Origin: Clostridium sp. C2-6-12
GTDB lineage: Bacteria; Bacillota; Clostridia; Clostridiales; Clostridiaceae
NCBI RefSeq assembly: GCF_009928485.1
Contig: NZ_JAABNP010000001.1
Coordinates: 1 to 64,000, forward strand
Direction of reading: 5' to 3'
DNA length: 64,000 nucleotides
Both the position numbers and the translations under genes were made by a program. Position 1 is the stretch's first letter. Each line of letters opens with the position of its first letter. The notes below the pieces were generated by a model that saw only the letters and a program-made list of their open reading frames with translations, ran no database searches and was not told the origin of the DNA. This document shows, in pieces, positions 37,893 to 47,586 of this stretch.

Positions 37893-38744
37893 TTGAATGA
37901 ATTTTTAAGTTTGGTTGGGAAGAGTTTATCAAATATGTCATTATGGTCTATATTGGATATTTTAGTGGTATCATACATTTTTTATAAAGGTTATATGTTA
38001 ATAAAAGAAACTAGAGCAGAGCAATTATTAAAAGGAATTATATTAATTATAACTCTAATCCCAATCAGTTATGTTTTAAAGCTGGATATGTTGTATTTCA
38101 TATTAAATAAGACGTTAACAATCGGAGTATTAACTGTAATAATAATATTTCAGCCTGAAATTAGAAGAGCTTTAGAGCATTTAGGCAGAAGTGCGTTTGA
38201 TGATAAACACTATCCTAATAATAAACAGGATATATATACTACTATTAATGAAATAGCAATTGCCGCTGAAAATTTAGCGGAAAGCAAAACAGGCGCTTTG
38301 ATTGTAATAGAACAAAGTACTGGATTGAATGAGCTTATGGGTGCAGGTACATTCATAGACGCTAATGTTACAGCAAATCTTTTAGAAAATATATTTGTTG
38401 TAAACACTCCACTTCATGATGGAGCAACAATAATAAGAAATAATAGAATTTTAGCATCAGGATGCGTATTGCCATTGACTGATAATAATAAAATAAATAA
38501 GAAATTAGGTACTAGACATAGAGCTGCAATAGGTCTGTCTGAAGTATCAGATGCGCTTATTATAATTGTATCCGAAGAGACAGGAGTAATATCTTTAGCT
38601 ATTAATGGAAGAATAACAAGAGGATATGATAGAGAAAAATTAAGGAATATTTTAATAAAGATAATAGAAAATAGAAATGAAAAAAGGGTAAAAACAGCTG
38701 GAGAGAAGGTGAAGTCATGGATAAAGTTGAAGGCAGAACGTTAA
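37893..38744 (+). CDS. cdaA: Diadenylate cyclase CdaA
   Basis: CdaA makes the essential messenger c-di-AMP from two ATP, at the membrane. The TTG at 37893 (MNEFLSLVGKSL) fits the AGAGGTGA site; a GTG at 37884 overlaps it. The product has 283 residues with three N-terminal helices (about 20-33, 46-62, 77-86) and the DAC domain with DGA at 176-178 and RHR at 208-210, both needed for catalysis. Its end overlaps cdaR by 28 bases, the conserved arrangement with its regulator. Confidence 0.95.
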   Translation: MNEFLSLVGKSLSNMSLWSILDILVVSYIFYKGYMLIKETRAEQLLKGIILIITLIPISYVLKLDMLYFILNKTLTIGVLTVIIIFQPEIRRALEHLGRSAFDDKHYPNNKQDIYTTINEIAIAAENLAESKTGALIVIEQSTGLNELMGAGTFIDANVTANLLENIFVVNTPLHDGATIIRNNRILASGCVLPLTDNNKINKKLGTRHRAAIGLSEVSDALIIIVSEETGVISLAINGRITRGYDREKLRNILIKIIENRNEKRVKTAGEKVKSWIKLKAER

Positions 38745-39937
38745 TTATAAAACTTATTTGTGTGCTTTTATCCCTTGGTTTATGGCTGTATATCTCAATT
38801 GTAGAAAACCCGTTAAGAACTTATGAGTTAAAGAATATTCCAGTAGAACTGATTAATGAAGATGCTGTAACTAATTCAAAGTTTACAATTGTTAATAAGC
38901 AGCAATTTACAGTGGATTTAAAATTAGAAGGCCCATCAAATGAAGTTGCAAATGTTAAAAAGGAAGATTTTAAAATTGTTGCTGATATGTCAGCTTACGC
39001 ATTAAAAAATGGTGAAAATACAATACCAGTTCAAATAATAAGTTATCCTGAAAATATTAATATTAAGAATAATGGATTTTTAGGTATAAAGGTTAACTTA
39101 GAAGAGCTTATTCAAAAGGAATTTACAATAAAATCAAAAGTAAAGGTTACTTTTAAAGAAAATATCTATGAAAAAGAACAGTCAATATCTCCAAGTAAGA
39201 TAAGTGTTAAAGGTGGCAAAAGTTCTGTTGATAAGATTAGCGAAGCTGTTTTAATAGGTGAAGAAAAGGATGTCGATAAAAATTCCAAAAAGGAATATAG
39301 TATAAAATTTCTAGATTCACTTGGTAATGAAGTTAGTGACGTGGAATCTCAGCAAAAAACAGCTGAGTTATCAGTATCAGTAACCAATGGTAAGCTGGTA
39401 CCTATAAATTTAAAAACTACTGGGCAGGTGTCTGCTGGATTTAAATTAGATGGATATGAACTAAGTAAAAATAATATAAATATATTAGGTGATAGTCAAA
39501 CTATAGATAAAATAAAAGCAATAGATACTGAGGTTGTGGACATGTCGTCTTTGAAACAAGATCATGAATTTGATGTTAAGCTTAATATACCGGAAGGTAT
39601 TTCAATTCAAAACGGAGAAAACACAATCAAGGTTAAAACAAAGGTATCTAAAGAAGAAAATGTAACTAAAAACCTAAGTTGTAATGTACAGTATACTAAT
39701 TTGAATGAAGGCTTTTTAGTTAATTCTTCAAAATCAACTGTAAATGTGGTGGTAAGTGGAATACAATCAGATCTGGATAAGATTACCAGTGGAAATATAA
39801 AAGTCATATTAGATTTATCTAATGTAAAAGAGGAAGGAACCTTTGAATATACGCCGCAAGCAACTTTGGTAAATGGAGACAATGTATCTATATCTAGTGT
39901 CGAAGCAGTTAGTGTAGTTATAAAGAAGAAGGCATAG
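38717..39937 (+). CDS. cdaR: CdaA regulator CdaR (YbbR repeats)
   Basis: CdaR is an extracytoplasmic partner that modulates CdaA. The 406 residues have one N-terminal helix (about 9-27, IIKLICVLLSLGLWLYISI) followed by four YbbR-type repeats of about 85-90 residues, each with a P-x-N/S pattern such as LKNIPVELIN and LKTTGQVSAGFKLDGYELS. The start lies inside cdaA. In Bacillus glmM follows directly; here a terminator and an unrelated gene follow. Confidence 0.92.
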   Translation: MDKVEGRTLIIKLICVLLSLGLWLYISIVENPLRTYELKNIPVELINEDAVTNSKFTIVNKQQFTVDLKLEGPSNEVANVKKEDFKIVADMSAYALKNGENTIPVQIISYPENINIKNNGFLGIKVNLEELIQKEFTIKSKVKVTFKENIYEKEQSISPSKISVKGGKSSVDKISEAVLIGEEKDVDKNSKKEYSIKFLDSLGNEVSDVESQQKTAELSVSVTNGKLVPINLKTTGQVSAGFKLDGYELSKNNINILGDSQTIDKIKAIDTEVVDMSSLKQDHEFDVKLNIPEGISIQNGENTIKVKTKVSKEENVTKNLSCNVQYTNLNEGFLVNSSKSTVNVVVSGIQSDLDKITSGNIKVILDLSNVKEEGTFEYTPQATLVNGDNVSISSVEAVSVVIKKKA

Positions 39938-39956
39938 AGATAATATATCAATAAAT

Positions 39957-39992
39957 AGTCACAGTATAAGAGAATACTGTGGCTGTTTTTTA
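39957..39992 (+). terminator. Terminator after cdaR
   Basis: AGTCACAGTAT (39957-39967) pairs with ATACTGTGGCT (39974-39984) around AAGAGA, with one wobble, followed by GTTTTTTAT. Confidence 0.88.
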
Positions 39993-40224
39993 TGGTATAA
40001 TTTTTTTAGATTTATGTGATTTTAATAAGAATAATAATTATCTGAAATCAAGTTATAATAGATTAAGGGGAAAACTTAGTTTAAGGATAGTATTACAATA
40101 TATTTATAATCAATTAATAAATCAGTTCAAATGATTCTTATAACTTTGATAATGGGAGATTTGAATAGAAGAATGAAATTTTAATTAAAAATTGATTATG
40201 ATTTGGAAAGGCATGGTAAGTAGT

Positions 40225-41826
40225 ATGGCCATAAGAATAAATAATATAAATTTAGATATAGACGAAGATTTTAATGTTTTGGAGAAAAAAGTTTGCAAGA
40301 AATTAAATATATCTAAAGAGAATATCAACAAAATAAATATAGTAAAAAAAAGCACAGATGCAAGGAAAAAAAATAACATAAAATTTAATTATTGTGTAGA
40401 TGTATTTTGTGATAAGGAAAAGAAGATACTTTCGAAGATACATGACAAAGATGTTAAATTTGAAGAAATTAAAGAAACTGAACCGCTGAAATATGGTGTT
40501 GAAGAATTAAAAGCAAGACCTGTAGTAATTGGTTTTGGACCAGCAGGAATATTTGCGGCATTAACCTTAGCAAAACAAGGTTATAAGCCAATAGTATTTG
40601 AGCGTGGAGAGGATGTTGATACTAGGACTAAAACTGTTGAAAGGTTTTGGAATACTGGAGAGTTAAACTTAGAATCAAATGTTCAATTTGGAGAAGGGGG
40701 AGCTGGAACTTTCTCAGATGGAAAGCTTACTACAAGAATAAAAGACCATAGATGTACTTTTGTATTAGATGAATTAATAAAGGGTGGAGCACCGGCAGAA
40801 ATTAAATATGAAAGTAAGGCCCATGTTGGAACAGACCTTTTAAAGGGTGTAGTGAAAAATATAAGAGAAGAAATAAAAAGTCTTGGTGGAGAAGTTAACT
40901 TTAATTCTAGATTGGAAAAAATAGTGTATGAAGATGGACAGTTAAAAAGTATAATTGTTAATGGAAAAGAACTTCCTTGTGAAGCGTTAGTGCTTGCAAT
41001 TGGTCATAGTTCTAGAGATACCTATGAGATGCTTTATAATGAAAAAGTATCTATGGAGGCTAAAGCTTTTGCCATAGGAGTGAGGATTGAGCATCCGCAG
41101 GAGTTGATTAATGTGAGCCAGTATGGTGAAAGCCATGAACATCCAAAGTTAGGTGCGGCAGATTATAGATTAACTTATCAAAGCGAGAGGTTAAAAAGAG
41201 GCGTATATTCTTTTTGTATGTGCCCTGGAGGTGTAGTTGTAGCAGCAGCTTCTGAAGAAGGAAGATTAGTATCTAATGGTATGAGTTATCATGCTAGGGA
41301 TTTGGCAAATGCTAATTCTGCATTAGTGGTTACAGTTTCTCCCGAAGATTTTGATGGTGATTCACCACTTAGAGGAATGGAATTTCAAAGGCATTATGAA
41401 AATTTAGCTTTTAAATTAGGTGGAGGAAATTATAAGGCTCCAATACAATTGGTTGGAGATTTTATGAAGGATAGACCTTCAACAAAATTAGGAGAAGTAA
41501 TTCCAAGCTATACAAGAGGCTATGAATTTAAAGAATTAAAAAATTGTCTTCCTGATTATGTAATTGAGGCACTTAAGGAAGGAATACAAAACTTTGATAA
41601 TAAAATAAAAGGATATGGACGTGAAGACGCTGTTTTAACAGGTATAGAAACTAGAACTTCAGCTCCGGTTAGAATTCATAGAGACAATGATCTTCAAAGC
41701 ATAAATGTAGGGGGACTTTATCCAGCTGGTGAGGGAGCAGGTTTTGCTGGTGGAATAATTTCAGCAGCAGTTGATGGAATAAGAGTCGCTGAGCAGATAA
41801 TTGGTAAATATAGTTTGCCAAAATAA
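40225..41826 (+). CDS. FAD-dependent dehydrogenase of the HI0933/YhiN-like oxidoreductase group
   Basis: The product is a predicted flavoprotein of unknown substrate. From the ATG at 40225 (MAIRINNINLDIDED) it has 533 residues; starts at 40192 or 40213 are less well supplied with a ribosome binding site. After an N-terminal domain of about 90 residues comes a dinucleotide-binding motif VVIGFGPAGIFAALTLAKQG, then NVQFGEGGAGTFSDGKLTTR, and at the end GLYPAGEGAGFAGGIISAAVDG, the FAD-contacting signature. It is a single-gene unit between cdaR and ptb. Clostridial genomes commonly carry it; the reaction is not known to me. Confidence 0.8.
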   Translation: MAIRINNINLDIDEDFNVLEKKVCKKLNISKENINKINIVKKSTDARKKNNIKFNYCVDVFCDKEKKILSKIHDKDVKFEEIKETEPLKYGVEELKARPVVIGFGPAGIFAALTLAKQGYKPIVFERGEDVDTRTKTVERFWNTGELNLESNVQFGEGGAGTFSDGKLTTRIKDHRCTFVLDELIKGGAPAEIKYESKAHVGTDLLKGVVKNIREEIKSLGGEVNFNSRLEKIVYEDGQLKSIIVNGKELPCEALVLAIGHSSRDTYEMLYNEKVSMEAKAFAIGVRIEHPQELINVSQYGESHEHPKLGAADYRLTYQSERLKRGVYSFCMCPGGVVVAAASEEGRLVSNGMSYHARDLANANSALVVTVSPEDFDGDSPLRGMEFQRHYENLAFKLGGGNYKAPIQLVGDFMKDRPSTKLGEVIPSYTRGYEFKELKNCLPDYVIEALKEGIQNFDNKIKGYGREDAVLTGIETRTSAPVRIHRDNDLQSINVGGLYPAGEGAGFAGGIISAAVDGIRVAEQIIGKYSLPK

Positions 41827-41882
41827 ATACAATCATAAAATGTTAATTTTACAAGCTTTTTTATATAATTAGTCTTGAAATT

Positions 41883-41975
41883 AGAGAGCAAGTCATGAAT
41901 CTATGTTTTTAAATTTTTATATTGAGAAAATTTAAATAAACTTAGTTATATCAATAGTTTCATGATATGTTCTCT
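41883..41975 (+). repeat. Spaced inverted repeat upstream of ptb
   Basis: AGAGAGCAAGTCATGA (41883-41898) can pair with TCATGATATGTTCTCT (41960-41975), 15 of 16 positions counting two wobbles, across a 61-base AT-rich loop. It lies about 190 bases before ptb. The rest of the 41827-42161 spacer has a TACAAT at 42062-42067 but no convincing -35. It may be an RNA fold in the leader or a terminator-like remnant. Confidence 0.5.
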
Positions 41976-42161
41976 AGTTAACAAAAGATTAAGAATTAGT
42001 TAAAATAAGAAAAATATGAAAAAAGTTTTCTGAAAATTAAGCATTTCTAGTTTTTTTTTGTTACAATAGGAAGGAGATAATTTTTTTGTCTTTGATTGAT
42101 ATAAATTTAACAAATTAATTATAAATAAAATAAATTATTATTAATGTAAGAGGTGTAAAAA

Positions 42162-43070
42162 ATGAGTAAAAACTTCGATGACTTATTATCAATATTAAAA
42201 GGTGTTGAAACAAAAAAAGTAGCAGTAGCAGTAGCACAAGATGAACCAGTATTAGAAGCAATAAAAGAAGCTACAGAAAAGGGTATAGCTGAAGCTATAC
42301 TAGTTGGAGATAAGCAACAAATACAAGAAATAGCAAAGAAAATCGATTTAGATTTATCTGGTTATGAAATCATGGATATCAAAGATCCAAAGAAAGCTAC
42401 ACTAGAAGCTGTAAAATTAGTTTCAAGTGGTCATGCAGATATGCTTATGAAAGGGTTAGTAGATACTGCTACTTTCTTAAGAAGTGTATTGAATAAAGAA
42501 GTAGGCTTAAGAACAGGAAAATTAATGTCACATGTTGCTGTTTTTGAAGTTGAAGGATGGGATAGACTATTATTTTTAACAGATGCAGCATTTAATACAT
42601 ATCCAGAACTTAAAGATAAAGCTGGAATGATAAACAATGCAGTTGTAGTTGCACATGCATGTGGAATAGAAATGCCTAAGGTAGCACCTATATGCCCAGT
42701 TGAAGTTGTAAATACAAGTATGCAATCAACAGTTGATGCAGCTTTATTAGCTAAAATGAGTGATAGAGGACAATTTAAAGGCTGTATAGTTGATGGACCT
42801 TTTGCTTTAGACAATGCAATATCAGAAGAAGCAGCTCATCATAAAGGTGTTAAAGGACCAGTAGCAGGAAAGGCAGATATATTATTATTACCTGATATAG
42901 AAACTGCAAATGTTATGTATAAAACATTAACATATTTCTCAAAATCAAAAAATGGTGGACTTTTAGTTGGTACATCAGCACCAGTAATCTTAACTTCAAG
43001 AGCAGATTCTTTTGAAACAAAGGTTAACTCAATTGCATTAGCAGCATTAGTTGCAGCAAAAAATAAATAG
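42162..43070 (+). CDS. ptb: Phosphate butyryltransferase
   Basis: Ptb converts butyryl-CoA and phosphate to butyryl phosphate in the last part of butyrate fermentation. The 302 residues have the length and sequence of clostridial Ptb proteins, with KKVAVAVAQDEPVLEAI, HADMLMKGLVDTATFLRSVL, DGPFALDNAIS and GGLLVGTSAPVILTSRADS. It differs from phosphotransacetylase by its shorter length. The sequence is close to the C. beijerinckii enzyme as I recall it. buk follows after 103 bases, and the pair is normally co-transcribed. Confidence 0.96.
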   Translation: MSKNFDDLLSILKGVETKKVAVAVAQDEPVLEAIKEATEKGIAEAILVGDKQQIQEIAKKIDLDLSGYEIMDIKDPKKATLEAVKLVSSGHADMLMKGLVDTATFLRSVLNKEVGLRTGKLMSHVAVFEVEGWDRLLFLTDAAFNTYPELKDKAGMINNAVVVAHACGIEMPKVAPICPVEVVNTSMQSTVDAALLAKMSDRGQFKGCIVDGPFALDNAISEEAAHHKGVKGPVAGKADILLLPDIETANVMYKTLTYFSKSKNGGLLVGTSAPVILTSRADSFETKVNSIALAALVAAKNK

Positions 43071-43081
43071 AGATAACTATA

Positions 43082-43142
43082 AACAATGCATAGTATGCGA
43101 ATATTTTATTTAGTTAAGGTATTTGTATAATTTTGCATTGTT
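43082..43142 (+). repeat. Inverted repeat in the ptb-buk spacer
   Basis: AACAATGCA (43082-43090) pairs perfectly with TGCATTGTT (43134-43142) across a 43-base AT-rich loop. No T-run follows, so it is not a standard terminator. A TATAAT at about 43125-43130 lies in the loop without a -35. Confidence 0.5.
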
Positions 43143-43173
43143 AATTGTGTATATAAATTAAGGGGGATTCAAA

Positions 43174-44241
43174 ATGTCATACAAGTTATTAATTATTAAT
43201 CCAGGTTCAACATCAACGAAGATTGGTGTTTATGAAGATGAAAAGGAATTATTTGAGGAAACATTAAGACACACAAATGAAGAAATCAAGAGATATGATA
43301 CAATATATGATCAATTTGAATTTAGAAAAGATGTTATATTAAATGTTCTTAAAGAAAAGAATTTTGATATAAAGACTTTAAGTGCAGTAGTTGGTAGAGG
43401 TGGAATGCTTAAACCAGTAGAAGGTGGAACATACGCAGTTAACGATGCAATGGTTGAAGATTTAAAAGTTGGAGTTCAAGGACCACATGCTTCAAATCTT
43501 GGTGGAATAATTGCTAAATCAATTGGGGATGAATTAAATGTTCCTTCATTTATAGTAGATCCAGTTGTTACAGATGAATTAGCAGATGTAGCTAGATTAT
43601 CAGGAGTACCAGAACTTCCTAGAAAGAGTAAGTTCCATGCATTAAATCAAAAAGCAGTAGCTAAGAGATATGGAAAAGAAAGCGGAAAAGGATATGAAAA
43701 TTTAAACCTTGTTGTTGTACATATGGGTGGAGGAGTTTCAGTAGGTGCTCATAACCATGGAAAAGTTGTTGATGTAAATAACGCTTTAGATGGAGACGGT
43801 CCATTTTCACCAGAAAGAGCTGGATCAGTTCCAATTGGAGATTTAATAAAAATGTGCTTCAGCGGAAAATATAGTGAAGCAGAAGTTTATGGTATGACAG
43901 TAGGAAAAGGTGGTTTTGTTGGATATCTAGATACAAATGACGTAAAAGGTGTTATAGACAAGATGGAAGCTGGAGATAAAGAATGTGAAGCAGTATATAA
44001 AGCATTCGTTTATCAAATAGCAAAGGCAATTGGAGAAATGTCAGTAGTATTAGAAGGTAAGATAGATCAAATTATCTTTACTGGAGGAATTGCATATTCA
44101 CCAACTCTTGTTCCAGACTTAAAAGCAAAAGTTGAATGGATAGCTCCAGTTACAGTTTACCCAGGAGAAGATGAATTATTAGCATTAGCTCAAGGTGCTA
44201 TAAGAGTACTTGATGGAGAAGAACAAGCTAAGGTATATTAA
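43174..44241 (+). CDS. buk: Butyrate kinase
   Basis: Buk transfers phosphate from butyryl phosphate to ADP, yielding butyrate and ATP. The 355 residues belong to the acetokinase family: [19 protein letters not shown] at the start is the phosphate-binding motif, [21 protein letters not shown] the adenosine-proximal motif, and [10 protein letters not shown] the third motif. The length is that of Buk, shorter than acetate kinase. It sits behind ptb and is followed by a strong terminator. Confidence 0.96.
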   Translation: MSYKLLIINPGSTSTKIGVYEDEKELFEETLRHTNEEIKRYDTIYDQFEFRKDVILNVLKEKNFDIKTLSAVVGRGGMLKPVEGGTYAVNDAMVEDLKVGVQGPHASNLGGIIAKSIGDELNVPSFIVDPVVTDELADVARLSGVPELPRKSKFHALNQKAVAKRYGKESGKGYENLNLVVVHMGGGVSVGAHNHGKVVDVNNALDGDGPFSPERAGSVPIGDLIKMCFSGKYSEAEVYGMTVGKGGFVGYLDTNDVKGVIDKMEAGDKECEAVYKAFVYQIAKAIGEMSVVLEGKIDQIIFTGGIAYSPTLVPDLKAKVEWIAPVTVYPGEDELLALAQGAIRVLDGEEQAKVY

Positions 44242-44253
44242 GATTAATTAAAT

Positions 44254-44296
44254 AACATCTTGGAATGATTTTATGTCGTTCCAAGATGTTTTTTTG
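44254..44296 (+). terminator. Terminator after buk
   Basis: AACATCTTGGAATGA (44254-44268) pairs with TCGTTCCAAGATGTT (44276-44290), followed by TTTTTTGA. A second small hairpin, GTGGC-GCA-GCCAC (44336-44348) with TTTTTT behind it, lies 46 bases downstream and may be a back-up. Confidence 0.92.
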
Positions 44297-44487
44297 ATTA
44301 AAAATGAATAATGAATGGTGTATGATTAATTAAATGTGGCGCAGCCACTTTTTTATAGGCTTATGTTTTAAGTAAATGGTTTATGGGATATAATAAGTAT
44401 AAATAAACTGCTATAATTAGAAAAACTAAGTTTTAAATGATGGCATTATAATCGATCTTATGATATTAGATGAAATTGGGGTAAGAA

Positions 44488-44961
44488 ATGGAAAGATTAA
44501 ATTATATTTTAAATGATGAAAAATATTTATACTATTTAAATAGAAATAAAACTTTTGAAAAGGGCAGAAAGTTCTGCAAACATAATTTAAAGCATTTTTT
44601 AGATGTAGCGAGGATTGCTCAAGTAATAAACCTAGAAGAAGATCTTGGATTTCAAAAAGAAATCATATATGTAACAGCAATTTTGCATGATATAGGTAAG
44701 TCCTTTCAATATGAAAATAGAACTCCTCATGAAGTTGCATCCTATGAAATCTCAATAGAATTCTTAGAAAAATATGAATTTAAAGAAGAAGAGATTGAGC
44801 TAATAAGACAAGGAATATTAGGTCATAGAGATAAGAACAGCGAAGGCTTTGCTGGGCTAATATATAAAGCTGACAAGCTATCAAGATTATGTTTAACCTG
44901 TAAAGTTAAAGATGAATGCAATTGGAGCGAAGAAAAGAAAAATTTAAGGATATATTATTAG
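44488..44961 (+). CDS. HD-domain phosphohydrolase
   Basis: The 157 residues contain an HD domain: HNLKHFLDVA (first metal histidine), LHDIGK (the HD pair near residue 71), then GILGHRD and YKADKLSR. The C-terminal region has a CLTCKVKDEC cysteine cluster (about residues 132-142). Proteins of this type act on nucleotides or phosphoesters; the substrate is unknown. It lies directly before folP (15 bases or less), which may point to a role linked to folate or dihydroneopterin phosphate metabolism. That link is inference from neighbourhood. Confidence 0.75.
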   Translation: MERLNYILNDEKYLYYLNRNKTFEKGRKFCKHNLKHFLDVARIAQVINLEEDLGFQKEIIYVTAILHDIGKSFQYENRTPHEVASYEISIEFLEKYEFKEEEIELIRQGILGHRDKNSEGFAGLIYKADKLSRLCLTCKVKDECNWSEEKKNLRIYY

Positions 44962-44976
44962 GAGGTTTTGGCTAAA

Positions 44977-45786
44977 ATGAAAATAGGAAATAAAAATTTT
45001 AACATAGGAGAAAGAACTTATATTATGGGAATATTGAATTTTACTCCAGATTCTTTTTCTGATGGAGGAAAATTTGATGATATAGATGCTGCCTTAGCAC
45101 ATGTAAAGGAAATGATAGAAGCTGGAGCAGATATAATAGATATAGGGGGAGAATCTACAAGACCTAATCATACGCCAGTAGGGGAAGATGAGGAAATAAA
45201 GAGAGTTATTCCAATAATAAAGGCAGTAAGAGAAAAATTTGATATTCCTATATCTATAGATACATATAAAGCTAAGGTGGCTGAAAAGGCAATAGAAGCT
45301 GGAGCAGACCTTATTAATGATGTATGGGGCTTTAAGAAGGATAAGGATATGGCAAGAATAGCTGCAAAGTATAATGTACCTTGCTGTTTAATGCATAACA
45401 GAGAAAATGAAGACTATGAAAATTTAATGGAAGATATTTTAGAAGATTTAAGAGAAAGCATCAAAATTGCAAAAGATGCTGGTGTCAAAGATGAAAATAT
45501 AATATTAGATCCAGGTATAGGTTTTGCTAAAAGCCATGAACAAAACTTGGAGACTATGAATAATTTAGAAAGACTTAAAGAGCTTGGATATCCAGTGTTG
45601 TTAGGTACATCAAGAAAGCGTATGATAGGCTTTACACTAGATTTACCAGTAGAAGAGAGAGTTGAAGGAACTGTTGCTACAACTGTTATTGGCATAATGA
45701 AGGATGCCTGCGATATTGTAAGAGTTCATGATGTTTTAGAAAATGCAAGAGCAGCAAAGATGGCTGATGCAATTGTAAGAAGATAG
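44977..45786 (+). CDS. folP: Dihydropteroate synthase
   Basis: FolP joins p-aminobenzoate to the pterin pyrophosphate and is the sulfonamide target. The ATG at 44977 (MKIGNKNFNIGERTYIMGILN) gives 269 residues; a TTG at 44968 is too close to the TTAGGAGG site at 44958-44965. NFTPDSFSDGG, IDIGGESTRPNH, SIDTYKAKVAEKA, ILDPGIGFAK and GTSRKRMIG are the family motifs. The folB-folK fusion follows after 12 bases. Confidence 0.95.
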   Translation: MKIGNKNFNIGERTYIMGILNFTPDSFSDGGKFDDIDAALAHVKEMIEAGADIIDIGGESTRPNHTPVGEDEEIKRVIPIIKAVREKFDIPISIDTYKAKVAEKAIEAGADLINDVWGFKKDKDMARIAAKYNVPCCLMHNRENEDYENLMEDILEDLRESIKIAKDAGVKDENIILDPGIGFAKSHEQNLETMNNLERLKELGYPVLLGTSRKRMIGFTLDLPVEERVEGTVATTVIGIMKDACDIVRVHDVLENARAAKMADAIVRR

Positions 45787-45798
45787 GGTGGATGAAGT

Positions 45799-46611
45799 TT
45801 GGATAAAATGTTTATAAGAGAACTTGAGTTATTTGGTTTTCATGGAGTTTTTGAAGAAGAAAAGAGATTAGGGCAAAAGTTTGTGATATCCTTGGAGTTA
45901 GATTTAGATTTAAAAACAGCAGGAAGAACTGGCGATTTAACTAAGTCTGTTCATTATGGTGAATTATGTGAGAAGGTTGAACAGGAATTTGTAAGAGAAG
46001 GCTATGATCTTATAGAAACAGCAACTCTAAGATTAGCAGATTTTATTCTTGATGAATACAAGATTATAAATGGTGTTAAAGTGTTTCTAAAAAAGCCTTG
46101 GGCACCAGTGAAAAAGCATTTAGATACTGTGGAAATAATGATTGAAAGAAAAAGACATATAGCGTACATAGGATTAGGTTCTAATATTGGAGATAAGGAA
46201 AGATACTTAAAAGAAGCAATAAACAAAATATCAGCAGAAAGAAATATTGAGATAGCAAAGGAATCTTCATTTATTACAACAAAGCCATGGGGTTATGTAG
46301 AACAAGAAGATTTTTTAAATGCAGTAATAGAAATAAATACTACATTAGAGCCAGAAGAACTAATGGATTTATTGCTTAAAATAGAAGCAGAATTAGATAG
46401 GGAAAGAACAATAAAATGGGGTCCTAGAACAATTGACTTGGACATAATAATGTATGATGATTTGATTTCATCAGATGAAAAAGTAATTCTTCCGCATCCA
46501 AGAATGCATGAGAGAGAATTTGTATTAAAATCACTAAATGAAATAGCACCTTATCTTATGCATCCAGTACTAAATAAAAGGGTATTCACTTTATTAGAGG
46601 AACTTAAGTAA
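45799..46611 (+). CDS. folBK: Fused dihydroneopterin aldolase and HPPK (FolB-FolK)
   Basis: Two enzymes of folate synthesis in one 270-residue chain. Residues 1-118 match dihydroneopterin aldolase (FGFHGVFEEEKRLGQKFVISLELDLDL; SVHYGELCEKVE); residues 119-270 match 6-hydroxymethyl-dihydropterin pyrophosphokinase (AYIGLGSNIGDKERYLKEA; the RTIDLDIIMY motif; LPHPRMHEREFVLKSL). The TTG start at 45799 has a GGTGG site; an ATG at 45808 is an alternative. Together with folP it makes three steps in a row; folE is not nearby. Confidence 0.93.
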   Translation: MDKMFIRELELFGFHGVFEEEKRLGQKFVISLELDLDLKTAGRTGDLTKSVHYGELCEKVEQEFVREGYDLIETATLRLADFILDEYKIINGVKVFLKKPWAPVKKHLDTVEIMIERKRHIAYIGLGSNIGDKERYLKEAINKISAERNIEIAKESSFITTKPWGYVEQEDFLNAVIEINTTLEPEELMDLLLKIEAELDRERTIKWGPRTIDLDIIMYDDLISSDEKVILPHPRMHEREFVLKSLNEIAPYLMHPVLNKRVFTLLEELK

Positions 46612-46654
46612 TAAAAATTAAATATTATATTTATTCATGAGGTAGGAGTATTTT

Positions 46655-47488
46655 ATGAGAAGTTCATTAAAATTTACAAATAAATTAAATATGTTGTCTG
46701 AAATGACAGGAGAATCTACATTTCAAATATTAGAGTATGAAAATTTAGATGGTGCCAGTGATGCAGAAACTGCTTTTGGACTAAACATAATCAGACAAAG
46801 TGGAATAAAACTAAAGCAGGTAAGAATAATACTAGAAGATAGTGTTGTAAAACTTGAACCTAATTCCTTAAGCTATATGAAGGGAGATATAGATGTAAGG
46901 AGTAAGTCTGGTGGATTGATTGGTTTTGGGAAAAAAATTATAACTAGTAAGCTTACTGGTGAAACAGCATTTAAGCCCACGTATAGTGGAACTGGTGAAA
47001 TATTTTTAGAACCTTCATTTGGCCATTTTGCTTTATTAGAGCTGGAAGATGATGAAATAATAGTAAGTGACAATATGTTTTATGCCTGTGAAGAAGGAGT
47101 AGAAGTTAATGCAGCAATGCAGAAAAATATTTCATCGTCATTTTTAGGGAATGAAGGTTTATATCAAACCAAACTAGATGGTAATGGTATTGTTGCGCTT
47201 AAGGTTCCTGTGCCTGAAAGTGAAATCTTTAAATGTGTATTAATTAATGATACTTTAAAAGTGGATGGAAATTTTGCAATTTTAAGAACTGGGAATATTG
47301 AATTTTCAGTAGAGAAATCTTCAAAATCAATTGTAGGAACTATGGTTAGTGGAGAAGGTTTAGTAAATGTATATAGAGGGACAGGAGAAGTTTGGTTAAC
47401 ACCAACTAAAAATGTATATAAAGACCTAAAAATGGGAAATTCAATTCAAATGAGAAATTCACAATTTGATGAGGGTGAAGAGGAATAA
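46655..47488 (+). CDS. AIM24 family protein
   Basis: The 277 residues match the AIM24/DUF124 family: IRQSGIKLKQVRIILEDSVVKLEPNSLSYMKGDI, KLTGETAFKPTYSGTGEIFLEPSFGHFALLEL and YRGTGEVWLTP are characteristic. The family is beta-rich and named for a mitochondrial protein; in bacteria its function is unknown. No signal peptide or membrane helix. It lies between the folate genes and the TrpR-like gene with gaps of 43 and 98 bases. Confidence 0.8.
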   Translation: MRSSLKFTNKLNMLSEMTGESTFQILEYENLDGASDAETAFGLNIIRQSGIKLKQVRIILEDSVVKLEPNSLSYMKGDIDVRSKSGGLIGFGKKIITSKLTGETAFKPTYSGTGEIFLEPSFGHFALLELEDDEIIVSDNMFYACEEGVEVNAAMQKNISSSFLGNEGLYQTKLDGNGIVALKVPVPESEIFKCVLINDTLKVDGNFAILRTGNIEFSVEKSSKSIVGTMVSGEGLVNVYRGTGEVWLTPTKNVYKDLKMGNSIQMRNSQFDEGEEE

Positions 47489-47586
47489 TTAAATATATAT
47501 AAGTTACACTTTCTTATATTAAAGTTGTAAAGAAAGTTATACATGGGTATAATTAAATTTGAATGATTATACAATGAGGTGATAAA

